Assembly: GCF_000764305.2 (NCBI RefSeq)
Contig: NW_025938158.1
Coordinates: 255,665-319,664 of the forward strand
Origin: Hyalella azteca
Lineage: Eukaryota > Arthropoda > Malacostraca > Amphipoda > Hyalellidae
Reading direction: 5' to 3'
DNA length: 64,000 nucleotides
Shown: positions 23,723 to 35,355 of the stretch, in pieces
Numbering within the stretch: position 1 is the first letter of the stretch
How the letters are laid out: each line of letters starts with the position of its first letter
Made by a program: the position numbers and the translations under genes
The notes under the pieces: generated by a model
Seen by the model: the letters and a program-made list of their open reading frames with translations, nothing else
Databases searched by the model: none
What the model was told of the DNA's origin: nothing

Positions 23723-23866
23723 TAGCGCATTTTCTTATTTATGGAAAAATTGCACTATTGTGCTTGCCATGTCCGTCTGTCTGTCCGTCCGTGACCTCAA
23801 GTTTTCGTCGGCGAGAAAATGCGCTCTCTGTAACTCACTGCAGTGAGTACTGAGTAATTTTTTTAT
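23723..23866 (+). mobile_element. Helentron-like non-autonomous element, copy A
   Basis: 5' TAGCGCATTTTCTTATTTATGG, subterminal inverted repeat AGCGCATTTTC at the left and GAGAAAATGCGCT at 23813-23825, about five GTCY units in between, and a perfect palindrome ACTCACTGCAGTGAGT at 23833-23848. It ends in T-rich ACTGAGTAATTTTTTT. This order (inverted repeat, GTCY microsatellite, inverted repeat, 3' hairpin, T-rich ends) is that of DINE-1/mini-me Helentrons. It has no coding capacity. Confidence 0.75.
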
Positions 23867-24080
23867 GTCTTAGAGTTGACTAACCATAGGTGTGTAAGTT
23901 AGTGCAACATGTAGATTCCAAAGTATGCTAATTAAGTGATCAATAGTGAAAGCTGAATAACAAAATTCACTGGAACTTTTTGCCAGTTTTGAGAAAGCTT
24001 GATACCAAAATTCAATCGTAATTTCTAGCAGTGGAGAGCGTTGATGAAAGTTTGGTAACAAAATTCAATCTAACTTTTTT

Positions 24081-24395
24081 TCAGTGAGCCTTTTTTTCGC
24101 TCAATAGTGGGAAGCTCCACGAGATAATTTTCTCCAAGTGCCCAGAATTGCCCAAACTCGCCTCCCCATCGGCGCCAGCTTCCTTACCCTTTGTACGCGT
24201 CAATTCAGGAAATCCCTTAGTTGGAAATTTCTTTCCCGGTTTAGTACTGAGGCGTATGCTATCCCGCAAACAAATGCTAGGGCAATCCTCACTCGAAGCT
24301 GATTCGTTGTTGCAAATGACTCGTTTTCTCGTTGCTGACTTCTCGTAAGTTGGAATAATTTTCCTTTTTACGAGATCAAGTGAATTCGATTCAAA
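24081..24395 (-). CDS. Candidate terminal exon, lysine/serine/glutamate-rich, unrecognised
   Basis: On the minus strand a strong polypyrimidine acceptor (TTTTTCATTTTTCAG) ends at 24396. It is followed in phase 0 by 104 codons and a TGA. The translation begins FESNSLDLVKRKIIPTYEK, continues with hydrophilic, probably disordered sequence (KPGKKFPTKGFPELTRTKGK in the middle) and ends SFPLLSEKKAH. The region is GC-richer than its surroundings, and I find no internal stop. The opposite strand is also open for about 86 codons (24088-24345) and ends at a GTAAGT donor, so the strand choice is not certain; the minus reading has the better acceptor and the more protein-like composition. The exon sits between two inverted copies of the Helentron-like family. 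Function unknown. Confidence 0.4.
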   Translation of the reverse strand, partial: FESNSLDLVKRKIIPTYEKSATRKRVICNNESASSEDCPSICLRDSIRLSTKPGKKFPTKGFPELTRTKGKEAGADGEASLGNSGHLEKIISWSFPLLSEKKAH

Positions 24396-24527
24396 CTGAA
24401 AAATGAAAAATTTTGCGGTTAAGCTAGCGGGGACCTTAATTTACTTAGATAAAAAACGAAATTTAAGTCATTGGTCGTGTTTAAAAACTAGATTGTCCTA
24501 AGCAAGTCACCTAGAAAGGAATGGTTC

Positions 24528-24683
24528 TAAAAAATATAACTCAGTACTCACGGCAGTGAGTGACAGAGAGCGCATTTTCTCGTCGACGAAAACTTGAGGT
24601 CACGAACAGGCGGACGGACAGACAGAATGACGGACATGGCGAGCACAATAGTGCATTTTTTCCATAAATGAGAAAATGCGCTA
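24528..24683 (-). mobile_element. Helentron-like non-autonomous element, copy B
   Basis: Inverted relative to copy A. Reading on the plus strand: A-rich end, CTCAGTACTCACGGCAGTGA palindrome arm (one mismatch), AGCGCATTTTCTC, TCGTCGACGA, a degenerate GGAC/AGAC microsatellite, ATGGCGAGCACAATAGTGCA, and GAGAAAATGCGCTA at the far end. Confidence 0.75.
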
Positions 24684-24712
24684 AAAATTGATTTGATACA
24701 TTCAAGTCAGCC

Positions 24713-24904
24713 ATACTCGCAATAAGTCCGACTTTCGGTTCTACGTCGCCAAATAAATGTATAATTTCCAGTTGCTAGAATCTCAGTTTAGCGACCCGAC
24801 TTTAAGTTATACTCGCAATAAGTCCGACTTTCGGTTCTACGTCGCCAAATAAATATATAATTTCCAGTTGCTAAAATCTCAGTTTAGCGACCCGACTTTA
24901 AGTA
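24713..24904. repeat. 96-bp tandem duplication
   Basis: Two nearly identical copies beginning ATACTCGCAATAAGTCCGAC, offset by 96 bp, with only a few differences. It lies close to element copy B. Confidence 0.9.
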
Positions 24905-26607
24905 CAGCAAATTTGAATTCACATCGCAGTTGTTGCAAAACAGCAAATTAAGTTCCATTCGTTATTCCCATTATTTCCATAATAAGTCCCATTCCATGCA
25001 GTGATTATTTCTTTAATCCTATCTTCAGTGCATGATAGATCAAGTCCTATCAATATAGTCAGGCCTTTCGACCTAAACCGTAAACCTGTTTAATATCAAC
25101 CATTCTCCATTACTCAGCGTTCTGTCAGGGAACATAGGGCAATAATATCATAACTTTTAACAATTTCTAACTCTTCACGCTAAAAATCTTTGATTTTTGT
25201 GTATATTTTTGTACTCAATGTAATGCATTTACGATTTCCGTACACAGAAGTTGCACTTTTTTAAAACCAGTAACATGTAGAATGTATTTCTCCGATTTTG
25301 CTTAGTACATTTCCCAAATTTGCCCAGAAATTTCAAATTTCGATATTTTACCCGTCGAGTATATTAATTAGATGAATGTAAGATAAATTAAGAATTCGTG
25401 CTTCCTGTAATACAATTATTTTCAGTATCACATTTTCTACACTATATTATTTTAAACAAGATCTGTGTCGATTTCATATCAGAATATTTACACACTTTTG
25501 AACCAAAGCTACCGAATATTTTCAATCGCCATAAAATTCTAGTGTCTATATAAGCGTTATCCCGTTCCACTTAAATTCGAGGGAAGCAATTGGTTTAAAT
25601 TCAAAATCTGTATCACTTAGCATTCCCATCAGCCATCCCAGAACGAGATCACTTGTGAATACAAATTGAAAACTAACACAATTGTAATGAATGTGCACAG
25701 CACTGTAGTTCATGTCGTTTTTGCAGCTTCAGAAAAGGAAATTGTTAATGGTTTTCGCGACACACGTGTGAACTACACAGAAAATTAGATCTGTCACAAT
25801 CTAAAGCATTATAAAAGTGCAAAAAATTTCCTGAAAATTTAATACATTTCTTCTATGAGATAAAAAACTTCACGTTGGTAATCAAATGCTTGCTCGATCA
25901 TGAATAAATTCATAGTATTAGTAATTATAATTTACAGTTATCTTTCGAAAAGAAATTATAATTTACAGTTATCTTTCAACAACTATCATTCAACTTTCTT
26001 ACATTACTTTTCATCAGTCCCTCAAACGGCAGGAAGCTACAGTGCATAAAATTACTTCAAGCGCCTTTGTTGAAAACTTAACAATTCTCAATTTCCTGTA
26101 CATGATCTTGTTAGTTCAACGAAAGATTAAAATTCCCTCACATATTGTTTTCCAAGAGGAATTGCGTTGCATACTTCAAACAAACCTGAACTAAATGTTA
26201 TACAAAGCATTGGGGCTAAAAGTTAAATGAATAAACACATTATGTTCTCAATGATGCTGCTGCAGCACATGTGCTACTCTTTTTAAAGCCCCGTTCACAT
26301 CGAACAAGAGGCGAAACGTTCTCTTGGGTCTCATTCACACAGAAACTCGCATAAATGTTGTTAATTTTTTAATGCAAGGACATTTCGGGCCAAACATTTT
26401 ATTGGGTCCTCTATTCTCGGATATCGAAATTCTTCGTTCACGAATATTTTGATTTAGAGATTTTACGATCCCAAGCATGCAAGTTTTTTACATTTGCTCA
26501 ATCTCGTTGGAAAAGTAAGTGAAATACCGGAAAGAACTCTGCTTTCCTTCGACCGGTATGAGTTTGCATGTTTACATTTAATGCTAAGTTAAATACGTGA
26601 ATAACGT
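24905..26607. other. Gene-free stretch
   Basis: Unique DNA. A 31-bp direct duplication (ATTATAATTTACAGTTATC) lies at about 25923-25977. A TTTTTGCAG acceptor-like site at 25726 is followed by about 20 open codons (SEKEIVNGFRDTRVNYTEN) and a TAG, too short to call. Confidence 0.4.
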
Positions 26608-27039
26608 TTATCTCTGTTGCTGCTGAATCGAGCTAGACGTGAATGCATCCTCAAACATTACGTTTTGAAGCCTCGTGTTCTGCGTCAAACGAGCCTTAAA
26701 AAGCTGTCGAGTTTTACTCAAGACGTCAAACGTCTTCCGCGCCGCTTGAGTGTTTAATTCCCACTGCGTTAGAGCGTTCTTTATAGACAAGAATGATGGC
26801 CTGAGGAGGCGCACTCGGAAGATACGATCTAAAGCCAGGTTAACAATGCCCTCGAAAATAGAAAGGTTCGAAAAAGTTTAGATTTGCGAAATTGTGTCGC
26901 TCAAGGACGTCATATTTTGCGACATGGTGTCAAGAAAAATGAGGCGAGCGCGAAGAATCTTTGACTGAATTTGCGCCGGAAAATAATTCAATCGAAACCA
27001 TTGCATCCAAATGATGTTAAAATCAAAGATTTGAGTCAC
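26608..27039 (-). pseudogene. Interrupted coding-like stretch, unrecognised
   Basis: On the minus strand one frame runs 144 codons with a single internal TAA (26878-26880). Both halves read protein-like: PAQIQSKILRARLIFLDTM and MTSLSDTISQI before the stop, and GIVNLALDRIFRVRLLRPSF, TQWELNTQAARKTFDVLSKT and ARLTQNTRLQNVMFEDAF after it. GC content is above the local average. It may be a pseudogene, or two exons whose splice sites I cannot pin down (TTTCTATTTTCGAG before GGC ATT is a possible acceptor). No family recognised. Confidence 0.3.
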
Positions 27040-29306
27040 TTATTGCCGAAAAATTTAACTGTATTCAATTTCAACAAGAGATTTTTTCTGGATTGTTTCT
27101 GATTTTTGAAATACGTGAATCGTGCTTGATTAAAGTTTATATATTGTTACATCGCTTGCTGTGATATAGGAGGAGGTGTCTCACCAGCACTTGGCATTAA
27201 TTATAGAAATGTAATTGTATTTAGCTACAATGAGTTCTGAATTAAAATAGTACAAAATTTTAGTGTAAAATTTTGGTAAATGTTCTCACAAAGAGCTCCG
27301 AAAATGCGGCTGAAGCCTGAATTAAGAGTTTATATTTTATATAAAGTACAAGTAAAAGTTACACGTCCCCTGGCATGCGAATTAGACGAATTAGATGTTG
27401 TTTACATGAGTGACAAGCATGTGAACACATTAAGAAGGTTCTACCTAATTTTGATTTGAGCTCATCGGACGATCTATTCAGGCTTGCCTAATTCGGCATC
27501 TCATACATACAAGCCGTGCATGGAAAAATAAATCCAAGTTCCATATTGGTATCTACATGCAACGGACCCATATGAAGCAATTAATGATTTAATTTATGAT
27601 TTATTGAAACAAATACGTTTGTAATTTATTTCAATATCAGAATAGATTTTTCCAATGGAAGTACTTGGCAAAGTAGCGAGATTACAGCTGGAAGATAATT
27701 GCTGCACGGAAATGAGTTTGAAAATTTGTTCATTACATGAAGGCCGGTTGGGCTTCGTTACTTGATATTAAAAGCTAATTGCTAATAACTGACTTAATTT
27801 CATCAATAAATTGTATAATCTGAGTGATATACCACATAAAATTCTACCATTATTGATCCCTAGCATACATAAAAAAACAGATAATGCTATGATTGAACCT
27901 ACGGTTGGAATAAATTTAAAATTTGCTTTACAGAGAAAAAATTACACACTTTCATTGCAAGAATTACCACCATTGAAAGTATATAAAGGTTTCCACCTTA
28001 CTGGCATTGTTGTCCTGCATAAATTCCTTGAGTAATCGGAGTGCACACGGTTAACTAGACACAGCGGCCGTGTATATTCTAGTCTGTCAGCCTCCAGGAA
28101 GAATTTCCACATTCTTGAATTCCCGAAACATGGACCCAATTTACGTAGGCAATATTAACAGGATTTTTCCGCTACACGACTGGTGCGTTATGCGGAGGGC
28201 TGTGAGTTTCACGCGCTGTTGTTGACTCCCACATGCCTCATGTTTGTAGAGTTAGGCAGTGACCATTATTCGAAAAACTATGTTGTTAGAGGAACAGATT
28301 GGCGTAATAGAATTCAGCTGGGAAAAAGATTATTAAAATTTCGGAGTAAAAATATATTCAGAGTAAAAATATATTTCCGAAAATAAACCATTGTCATTTT
28401 ACTTGCAAAAACATGTTCTTCCAAATTTAGCTGTGCTGTTAGCGCGAGATATTCATTATTAGGTTTTGGTTCATTCGTAAATTGCAACTTCGGGCCCTTT
28501 ATTGGTATTTCCGACGTTTGGAGCATTTTGTTCTCATTGAACGATCTCGGAAATATTTTGAAAACGTATGATATTCATTTACAACTATTTCAGGTTTTTG
28601 ACCTTAAGCCAACGTAAACTTGTGAAATAAAGGTTGGGATTTAGAAAAAAGTGAAGTAAATAAATACGTTTAATAATGCTGCACGTTTTGCCTGAAAAGT
28701 TCTCAGCGTAACTGAATGCTCGGTATAAGACTCTTAAGACAATTCAAAACTTTAAAGTTAAGACTTGATTGGATATTATTAAAAATATAATATTTATTTT
28801 TGTCAATTTCTATGAGTTATATCAACTAGTGAAAAAATGTAGTGCGTCAGGACTGGAATAAATTTTGACACTAAAAAGGCAGAACTTTACTTTAGTTTTC
28901 AAAAGCTATGCGGTGACATTTTATTCAGAGTTAAAAGATAAGTTCTGGTTTGTCAAAATCACTGAATAAATTTTTGGCACGTCAACTTTTACCAAAATAT
29001 AGATAGAAAATTTTCATCGCTTTCTGTTTGAAAGGAGCATGAGTACAGATTCAGGAAGCAATCAAAATAACAAATGCTATGCTACAAAGCATAGCACTTG
29101 TTGTTAAAGAATCTAGAACTTGAACCGAAAAAGAGGGAATATTATTTAAAACAACGTAACGAAACATCGCATAGGATAGGAAACTAACAAATATCATATG
29201 AGACGAAAACGCATCATAGAGTTTCACCTTTTTATTGGGCCATGGTGATGAAGAATGGTTTAAGCGAGGCGTGATCGCCTAGAGATCTGACCAGACACAA
29301 AAAGCA
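27040..29306. other. Gene-free stretch
   Basis: AT-rich unique DNA with several 60-75 codon frames on both strands (27811-28035, 27942-28139, 28183-28386, 28314-28526). None resembles a known family or has splice support. Confidence 0.4.
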
Positions 29307-29573
29307 TTGGATGGATCCAACAACAGCTTTCTGAAGAGGGATCGACGGATCCCAATCTGCATCTTGATGTGGACAAGGCGTCTTGATATCCTTGGATGCG
29401 AGCAAGAGAGAACAAGGAAGATGTTCTGTAGAGAATTTCTGAACACAATTTCAGTTGGGAAACGAGGAGAATCTAGTAAATTGTACGTTTTTCAACTGGC
29501 AAATTTATGCTTTACATCTCCGTTTAATCCAAATGGAAAAAATGTAAGCGATTACAATTTTATTATGCCTTAA
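29307..29573 (+). CDS. Possible small unrecognised frame
   Basis: An 88-codon ATG frame beginning MDGSNNSFLKRDRRIPICIL. Its second half, after an ACAATTTCAG acceptor-like site at about 29446, reads KRGESSKLYVFQLANLCFTS and ends NGKNVSDYNFIMP. It may be a spurious frame, a small peptide or a terminal exon. No homology recognised. Confidence 0.18.
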   Translation: MDGSNNSFLKRDRRIPICILMWTRRLDILGCEQERTRKMFCREFLNTISVGKRGESSKLYVFQLANLCFTSPFNPNGKNVSDYNFIMP

Positions 29574-30059
29574 ACGCCACAATTAAAAAAAGTTCTAAAT
29601 TCAACGGAGCCAGACATTTAGAACTGAAAATATCACTTCAGAGTTCCTCCATCTGCAAAAATGTCTTTACGTTTTGCTGGATGACACTTTGACTGCCAAG
29701 CATGAATTTTAACTAAAAGCACTCAGACCTGCACTTGCAAGCAAGAATTTTAAGCTTCATGCACTTCTGCTTGCAGTCGTGGCCTGAATTGAATGAAGAA
29801 GATTGCGTCTGCAAAAAGCTTTCGGGATAACATCGAGTGATCTTGTATTGCATACTAGCTTTGTGAAATACTACATATTGCTGAGATCAAACGATGAACG
29901 GATAATATAGCCTGTATAATTTTTTATCAAAAAACACAAGATTATTTGAAAAGTAGATAAGTGGAATGGGGAGAAATCCTGAAAGGTTTAGCGTATAGCT
30001 GTTATTTATGCTATGGTGAGTTTTTCAATTGCAAATAAGTAAGTCCCAATGCGTGTTTT

Positions 30060-30599
30060 TGCACGGGAATTCTGTATTTTTTTGGTGCTGGTTACAACGG
30101 GGGTTAGCGAATTTTCAGAGGTAACCTCGGGTACGTAGATTTCTCCGTCTAGTTGCAGTATTTAGGGTTACTTCCACGTTCCCTTGCAGCCCTATTAGCA
30201 TGTTAATTCTGATTGGTGCGGCTTAGCTCGAGTGACGGACGCCGCTGCTCATTTGTTCTCTTGATAAACGAGCGAAGGAGGCCCGGCTTTGCCAAAAGCC
30301 TGCTCCACCAGCCAGCTGCAATCCTGGTAAATGATCCCAGTTTGACAGTAGACACAGCCTAATAAGTGCAGCGAAAATTGGATGCTAACATATTTAGATT
30401 ATATTTAAATTTGTTTAAAATTTAAATACCATAGATTTAGAAACAAAGATGTTTTAAGAGCTGATCATTCGGTGCGTAATAGGTGTAGATTCGTACGTGG
30501 CAGCGAGCGAAGTGCCCTGCTTCCTTTATAGCTTAAAAACCAAAATCTTCGATACAAAATTGATCATATTACAATCAGTAAATTGATGATTTATTTACG
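30060..30599 (+). promoter_or_regulatory. GC-richer promoter or 5' UTR candidate
   Basis: This segment is markedly richer in GC and CpG than its surroundings. An inverted CCAAT box (ATTGG in TCTGATTGGTGCGG) lies near 30210, and GC-rich text such as GTGACGGACGCCGCTG lies at about 30231-30246. It lies directly upstream of the candidate first exon at 30600. No TATA box is obvious. The promoter reading is inference from composition and position. Confidence 0.3.
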
Positions 30600-30647
30600 A
30601 TGCTTCGAAAAGTTTCTACAAAAGATCACGATCATTATGAAGGCCAG
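30600..30647 (+). CDS. Candidate first coding exon
   Basis: An ATG in an acceptable context (TTTACGATGC) opens 16 codons, MLRKVSTKDHDHYEGQ, running without interruption into a consensus donor CAG|GTAAGT at 30648. It ends in phase 0. The upstream DNA is promoter-like. The next well supported plus-strand exon, at 61581, also starts in phase 0, so they could be spliced together across about 31 kb, with or without exons I have missed. The peptide is not recognised. Confidence 0.35.
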
Positions 30648-31077
30648 GTAAGTCTACAAATCACCCGAATAAATTAATTTTCATTCGTGTTTAAAGGCCA
30701 CATGTAGGAAGTGAACATACTCTATGCTAAAATGACGGAAAATTAAATGCACTTGAATTGCTTAGCTTGATTTCCTACAGTTGTGTTTTCCCACGCAGAC
30801 CTAGTCCCGAGATTAGCATTTGTTTGATTCACCTTCGTATAGACAGCGCCGCCTTGCAGGCTTAGAATGAATCGTCTAAATTCAGAACCGCGTTCCGAAA
30901 ACAAATTTCAAGCAAAGCCGTCACGGAGATTTAGCTGAAATAGTGCGCAGTGCAATCAGTGAGTCTGATGTTCTGTTGGTGTTCAGCAGTGTATACATGT
31001 TAAGTCGGCTCCAAAGAACAGTGTGGAGTGAGAGGAGGTTACTTCAATTGTTAAGGCCACACGTTTGTTAATCCTGT

Positions 31078-31118
31078 AAACCGGATCCTGTAAACCACAC
31101 GTTTACAGGATCCGGTTT
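31078..31118. repeat. Perfect 18-bp inverted repeat with 5-nt loop
   Basis: Arms AAACCGGATCCTGTAAAC (31078-31095) and GTTTACAGGATCCGGTTT (31101-31118) pair perfectly around CACAC. The left arm itself overlaps a direct repeat of ATCCTGTAAACC (31071 and 31085). It could be a hairpin in RNA or a relic of a small inverted-repeat insertion. No U tract follows, so it is not a bacterial-type terminator. Confidence 0.9.
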
Positions 31119-32270
31119 GTTATGTGATGTGATGTGTCACGGATTGGGAATCACGGTAACTGCTCATTTACAGTCTGTCAAAGTCTTAAAGGTAATGAAA
31201 TCATCCTGACAACCGAGAAAAATTATCAAAATTCCTAGAAGAAGATGTCAGTTTCTGCAATAATATAGAAGGTCTGAAAGAAAAATATTTCTTAAACAGT
31301 CAAGTCTAAGCTACCAAAATAGAATTAACGGAATGAAAATCAACCTTAGCAATCTATGAAATTTACCGCGAAATGGTCTATGGGTACGTGTCATATTAAA
31401 AATTTTTGTTATGTACCGAATGAAAATAATGCGCTTCGTACTTCTGATTCGACAAAACAAAAAATGCAGAGTAGATTAACCGCTGCTGAATTATTTCTCT
31501 CGATTTTTGGAAATCAACCATTAACAATGCCGCATTGTACATTTATTTTAACTTTAAGGTAAACAGCCGCCCAAAGTTTTAAAATCCTGCTATAATAATT
31601 GTGACACACGATTCTAGAGCTTCATATTCGAGGTAGCGACAAGTAAATTGAAGACACAGAAACAGAACATGTTCAGAAGCAGCGTGGAATCAAAATTTCA
31701 GGTACAATGTTGTGATCAAATTGCCGTTAACAATTCGGTGCCAGCGAGTCTGCCTCGATTTCTCTGCGTGAGTCGATGCAATTGCGAACATTCAGCATGA
31801 GCTTAAATAAAATACATATAGCTTAGATTTGTTTCGCACTATTCAAATGATTTGATATCAAGTGGGATCTTACCTAATCGTTGTCGTATTCAAAGATATT
31901 GAAAACGGGAAATAATAAATATTAAATAATTAAAACAAATTACCATCGAAATTAACCCTTCAAAGCATATACATTGCAAATGTTACCGGTGAAATTGGCA
32001 CGGATTCACGAATTTCTAGCTATAAATTTCAATCTGTCTACAATTTCCTTCCAAAAATAAGGGGATAAACAAGCACCACTTGTGCTTCTAGCATAATAAT
32101 AAAAATATTGTATTGATGATTTTAAATGATGTACCTACGAAGAGTTATGACAAAATAAAATAGTTGTTCATATATGTAATCAATTAGTCGTATCTCAGCA
32201 AGTACATGGTGCGGACATTGGAAAATAAATCCGGTCATCTCGCCATAAAATTCAACATCCTCCATTTTAA
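31119..32270. other. Gene-free stretch
   Basis: AT-rich unique DNA. A 68-codon ATG frame at 31356-31562 (MKFTAKWSMGTCHIKNF) stops within AAG|GTAAAC, a weak donor. It is unrecognised and not called. Confidence 0.4.
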
Positions 32271-32778
32271 GCCTGCAGAATTGTAACAACCATAGGACGT
32301 TATGTAAGCCTGCAGAATTGTAACAACCATAGGACGTTATGTAAGCTTGCAGAATTGTAACAACCATAGGACCTTATGTAAGCCTGCAGAATTGTAACAA
32401 CCATAGGACGTTATGCAAGATTGCAGAATTGTAACAGCCATAGGACGTTGTGCAAGACTGCAGAATTGTAACAACCATAGGACGTTATGTAAGCCTGCAG
32501 AATTGTAACAGCCATAGGACGTTATGTAAGCCTGCAGAATTGTAACAACCATAGGACGTTATATAAGCCTGCAGAATAATAACAACCATAGGACGTTATA
32601 TAAGCCTGCAGAATTGTAACAACCATAGGACGTTATATAAGCCTGCAGAATTGTAACAACCATAGGACGTTATGTAAGCCTGCAGAATTGTAACAACCAT
32701 AGGACGTTTTATAAGCCTGCAGAATTGTATCAGCTATTGAACCGCAAGAGCTACGTTATACCTGCCTGCAGAATTGAA
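32271..32778. repeat. 37-bp minisatellite with CTGCAG
   Basis: About 12 highly similar 37-bp units, each GCCTGCAGAATTGTAACAAC followed by CATAGGACGTTATGTAA. The last copies (after about 32710) degenerate. High identity suggests recent or ongoing homogenisation. Minus-strand frames stay open through it (MVVTILQAYITSYGCYN repeats) and are repeat artefacts. Confidence 0.97.
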
Positions 32779-34049
32779 CATCTGTCTAAAGGAATCGCCG
32801 TGGACCAGAAATTGGCTAAGAAATTTCTCTGGACGCAGTCAACAGTTTGTGGCGAAACAAAATATAGCAGCTAAAGTTGGGCACTCCGCTTGTATTTATG
32901 TTGCATTCCAGACCAATTTATATGTATTTTTAAAATTTGCTTGCTCAGCTAAAACTGGCTTTCAAGCATCGAAAAGCCAACTAAAGTTAAACTTATATGT
33001 CTTTGATCCAGCGCTCTTGAACTGAGGCGTTAGATTGAAATAAAATGGCGAGACAGTAAAAAAACGAAGAAGGTAAGAAAATTTTTTTGCACGAACTGTC
33101 GAAAGTTTCAAAGTTAGGAAGGCTTTATAAATATTTTTATTAATTTTAAATGCGCACATTCATCTTTTTATGCTTTGTGGTGTTGTTAAGAATCCGTTAG
33201 AAATGAATTTTATTGAACATCCAGTGTTCACAAAAATTAGCGACAACGATCCTGAGAATGAGGGTTTCAAATGTACAGGAAAATAATCAATCAAGGCTAA
33301 GGCTTAGTAAACTTCAAAAACTGGCACAATTTTAAATAATTGTCATTGTAGGATACTCGAAAAACCTTGCCGGAATATTTGCAATTCATGATCGAAGAAT
33401 CGAAAAGAGTCTTCGCACAGCATTATTTTCCAAGCGTCCCGCTAATTAAAAGTTTCTCTCGTTTCCTTCATTAATTTGAGGCCTGAAAATTTGAAAATAT
33501 TTGCCTGAAACTCCCAGATCAAACTTTATCTTGATGAGCACAAGTTCTTCAAAAAGTTCTTATCGAATCTGAACGGCTCCCTGAATGGCACCAAAGCAAG
33601 GACTCTGATTTTAAAAATGACCAATTTTCTCCGCAGAATTTGGCAAGAAAAAATCAATGCGTTTTTTTCGTTGCACAGATTTCAGGAAATGCATTTTTCT
33701 GATGTTTTTTTCATAATGCTTAGAGAACGTTGGAACTAATGCAATCTGTGTCCATTAAAAAATTTCGTTACTTGTATTTCGCAGTAAAATGTAACTTTCT
33801 TTTCTTTGAACATCGAGATCGAAATTTCTTTCTGAGAAAAAATAAAATTTTCTCAGAGATAGCGATGGAAAAATTTACAATCAATTAGACTTAGAAACGT
33901 GCTGAAAGAGTATTAGATTAATTGACATTGAAAAATTCGAAGAATTTAATTTTCTAAATAATTTTTAAAGCGCAAAGTAAATGGTAACCAATATTTATGT
34001 GTGCTCTTAACATGAAAGCAATTTATTTGCGACAGAAGTATTGACGCTT
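32779..34049. other. Gene-free stretch
   Basis: AT-rich unique DNA. An 83-codon plus-strand frame (32774-33025) that starts in the last repeat unit is unrecognised and not called. Confidence 0.4.
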
Positions 34050-34400
34050 TTTATAATATATGTCGCAATGTGTTCACCTCAGAAGAATTATACTTATATA
34101 GTAAATTTCACTTTATTAACATCCGCAATATTTGCGCGAGTTATTTTAGCAAAAGCATTATATTCACATCGGCAGAATTTTACTTGTGATAATAGCAAAT
34201 GGACTAAATTAAGATCAGCAATAGTTGCGTTACACACTACATTCGTATCAGTAGCGTTTGTGATTTTGTTATGATAAATGCACAATGTTCACATCAGCCG
34301 TATTTTTGCTTGTTCGTATAGTTAACATAATTTATAAACACCAGCAATATTTGTGTTAGTTTTTATAGCAAATGCATTATATTCACAAATGGGATCAATA
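34050..34400. repeat. Degenerate 50-60 bp tandem repeat
   Basis: Six or so diverged units of the form GCAAATGCATTATATTCACA, TCAGCAATATTTGTGTTAGT, TTTTATA. It accounts for overlapping frames open on both strands (34041-34274 and 34094-34285). Confidence 0.7.
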
Positions 34401-35256
34401 TTTATACATGCACAAACAATAATATATACCAGTGACGACTTTGAGAATCAATATTTTGGACAGTGATTCATTGGTAAATGCTTATTTATAATTAGATATC
34501 ATTTACTTTTTACTGACGTTCAAAACTTAACGCGCGTTCTTAACAAAACGAATTAAATTTACGGCGGTTTTTCCATTGCGCAGGGCCGCAATTTCCGCTT
34601 TAATCGGCGGATGAAATTCCAATGCATAGGCAGAGAAATTGCATTTTCCGTTTCAGAGCTGCGAGACCTCATGCCCTTTGCACATAAAATTGCACTCATC
34701 GGTAAAACCTACGATCCCATCACATCGTATAGTTCAAGTTTCAATTTACTCATGTGCTATTATTTTAAATTCTAGAATCCAACTTTTGATTTTTTCTAAC
34801 TAAATTTTCAGAAGTGATATCGCAAACGAACCTAATTCATGAGTCAATTGGCTCGAGTAGTGACGTTCGGTGGCGAACAGTTTAACAATGTTTAATCAAA
34901 TAAAAAAAATTTATATTAAATGCAATTCCCTTTCAAAATTTTTAATTCTTAATATTTAAACACTTAATTATAGTATTTTAGTTCATCGCTCGACGATTTA
35001 CACAATTTGCAAAAGCAATTAGTTACAATGGTTATTAATTCAAATGAAGTTGAATAGTATTCCCATTTCTTGGAATTGTTTGCAGTAAAGAAAGAATTGC
35101 ATAAGATTGCAATCTAGAATCGTTAAGACAATTTGAAATGAGGCAAGCGGAGACATCGAATTGCTTGATCGAACTAATTGGCATTGTGTGCTACACTGGC
35201 TTCAAGTTAAAGCCAGATTAATCCATATTTAATAAAAATACTGATATTATTATTAT
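34401..35256. other. Gene-free stretch
   Basis: AT-rich unique DNA; nothing recognised. Confidence 0.4.
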
Positions 35257-35355
35257 CCATGTACTGGCTACCATGTACTGGCTGCCATGTACTGGCTACC
35301 ATGTACTGGCTACCATGCACTGGGTACCATGTACTGGCTACCATCTACTGGCTAC
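35257..35355. repeat. 14-bp minisatellite (CCATGTACTGGCTA)
   Basis: Seven units of CCATGTACTGGCTA with single-base variants. A separate ACAACATACAGAC run of three units lies at about 35587-35627. Confidence 0.95.

Noticed and set aside
34041..34285. Opposed 77- and 63-codon frames suggesting a hydrophobic protein
   Set aside because: Both are open because of a degenerate 50-60 bp tandem repeat.
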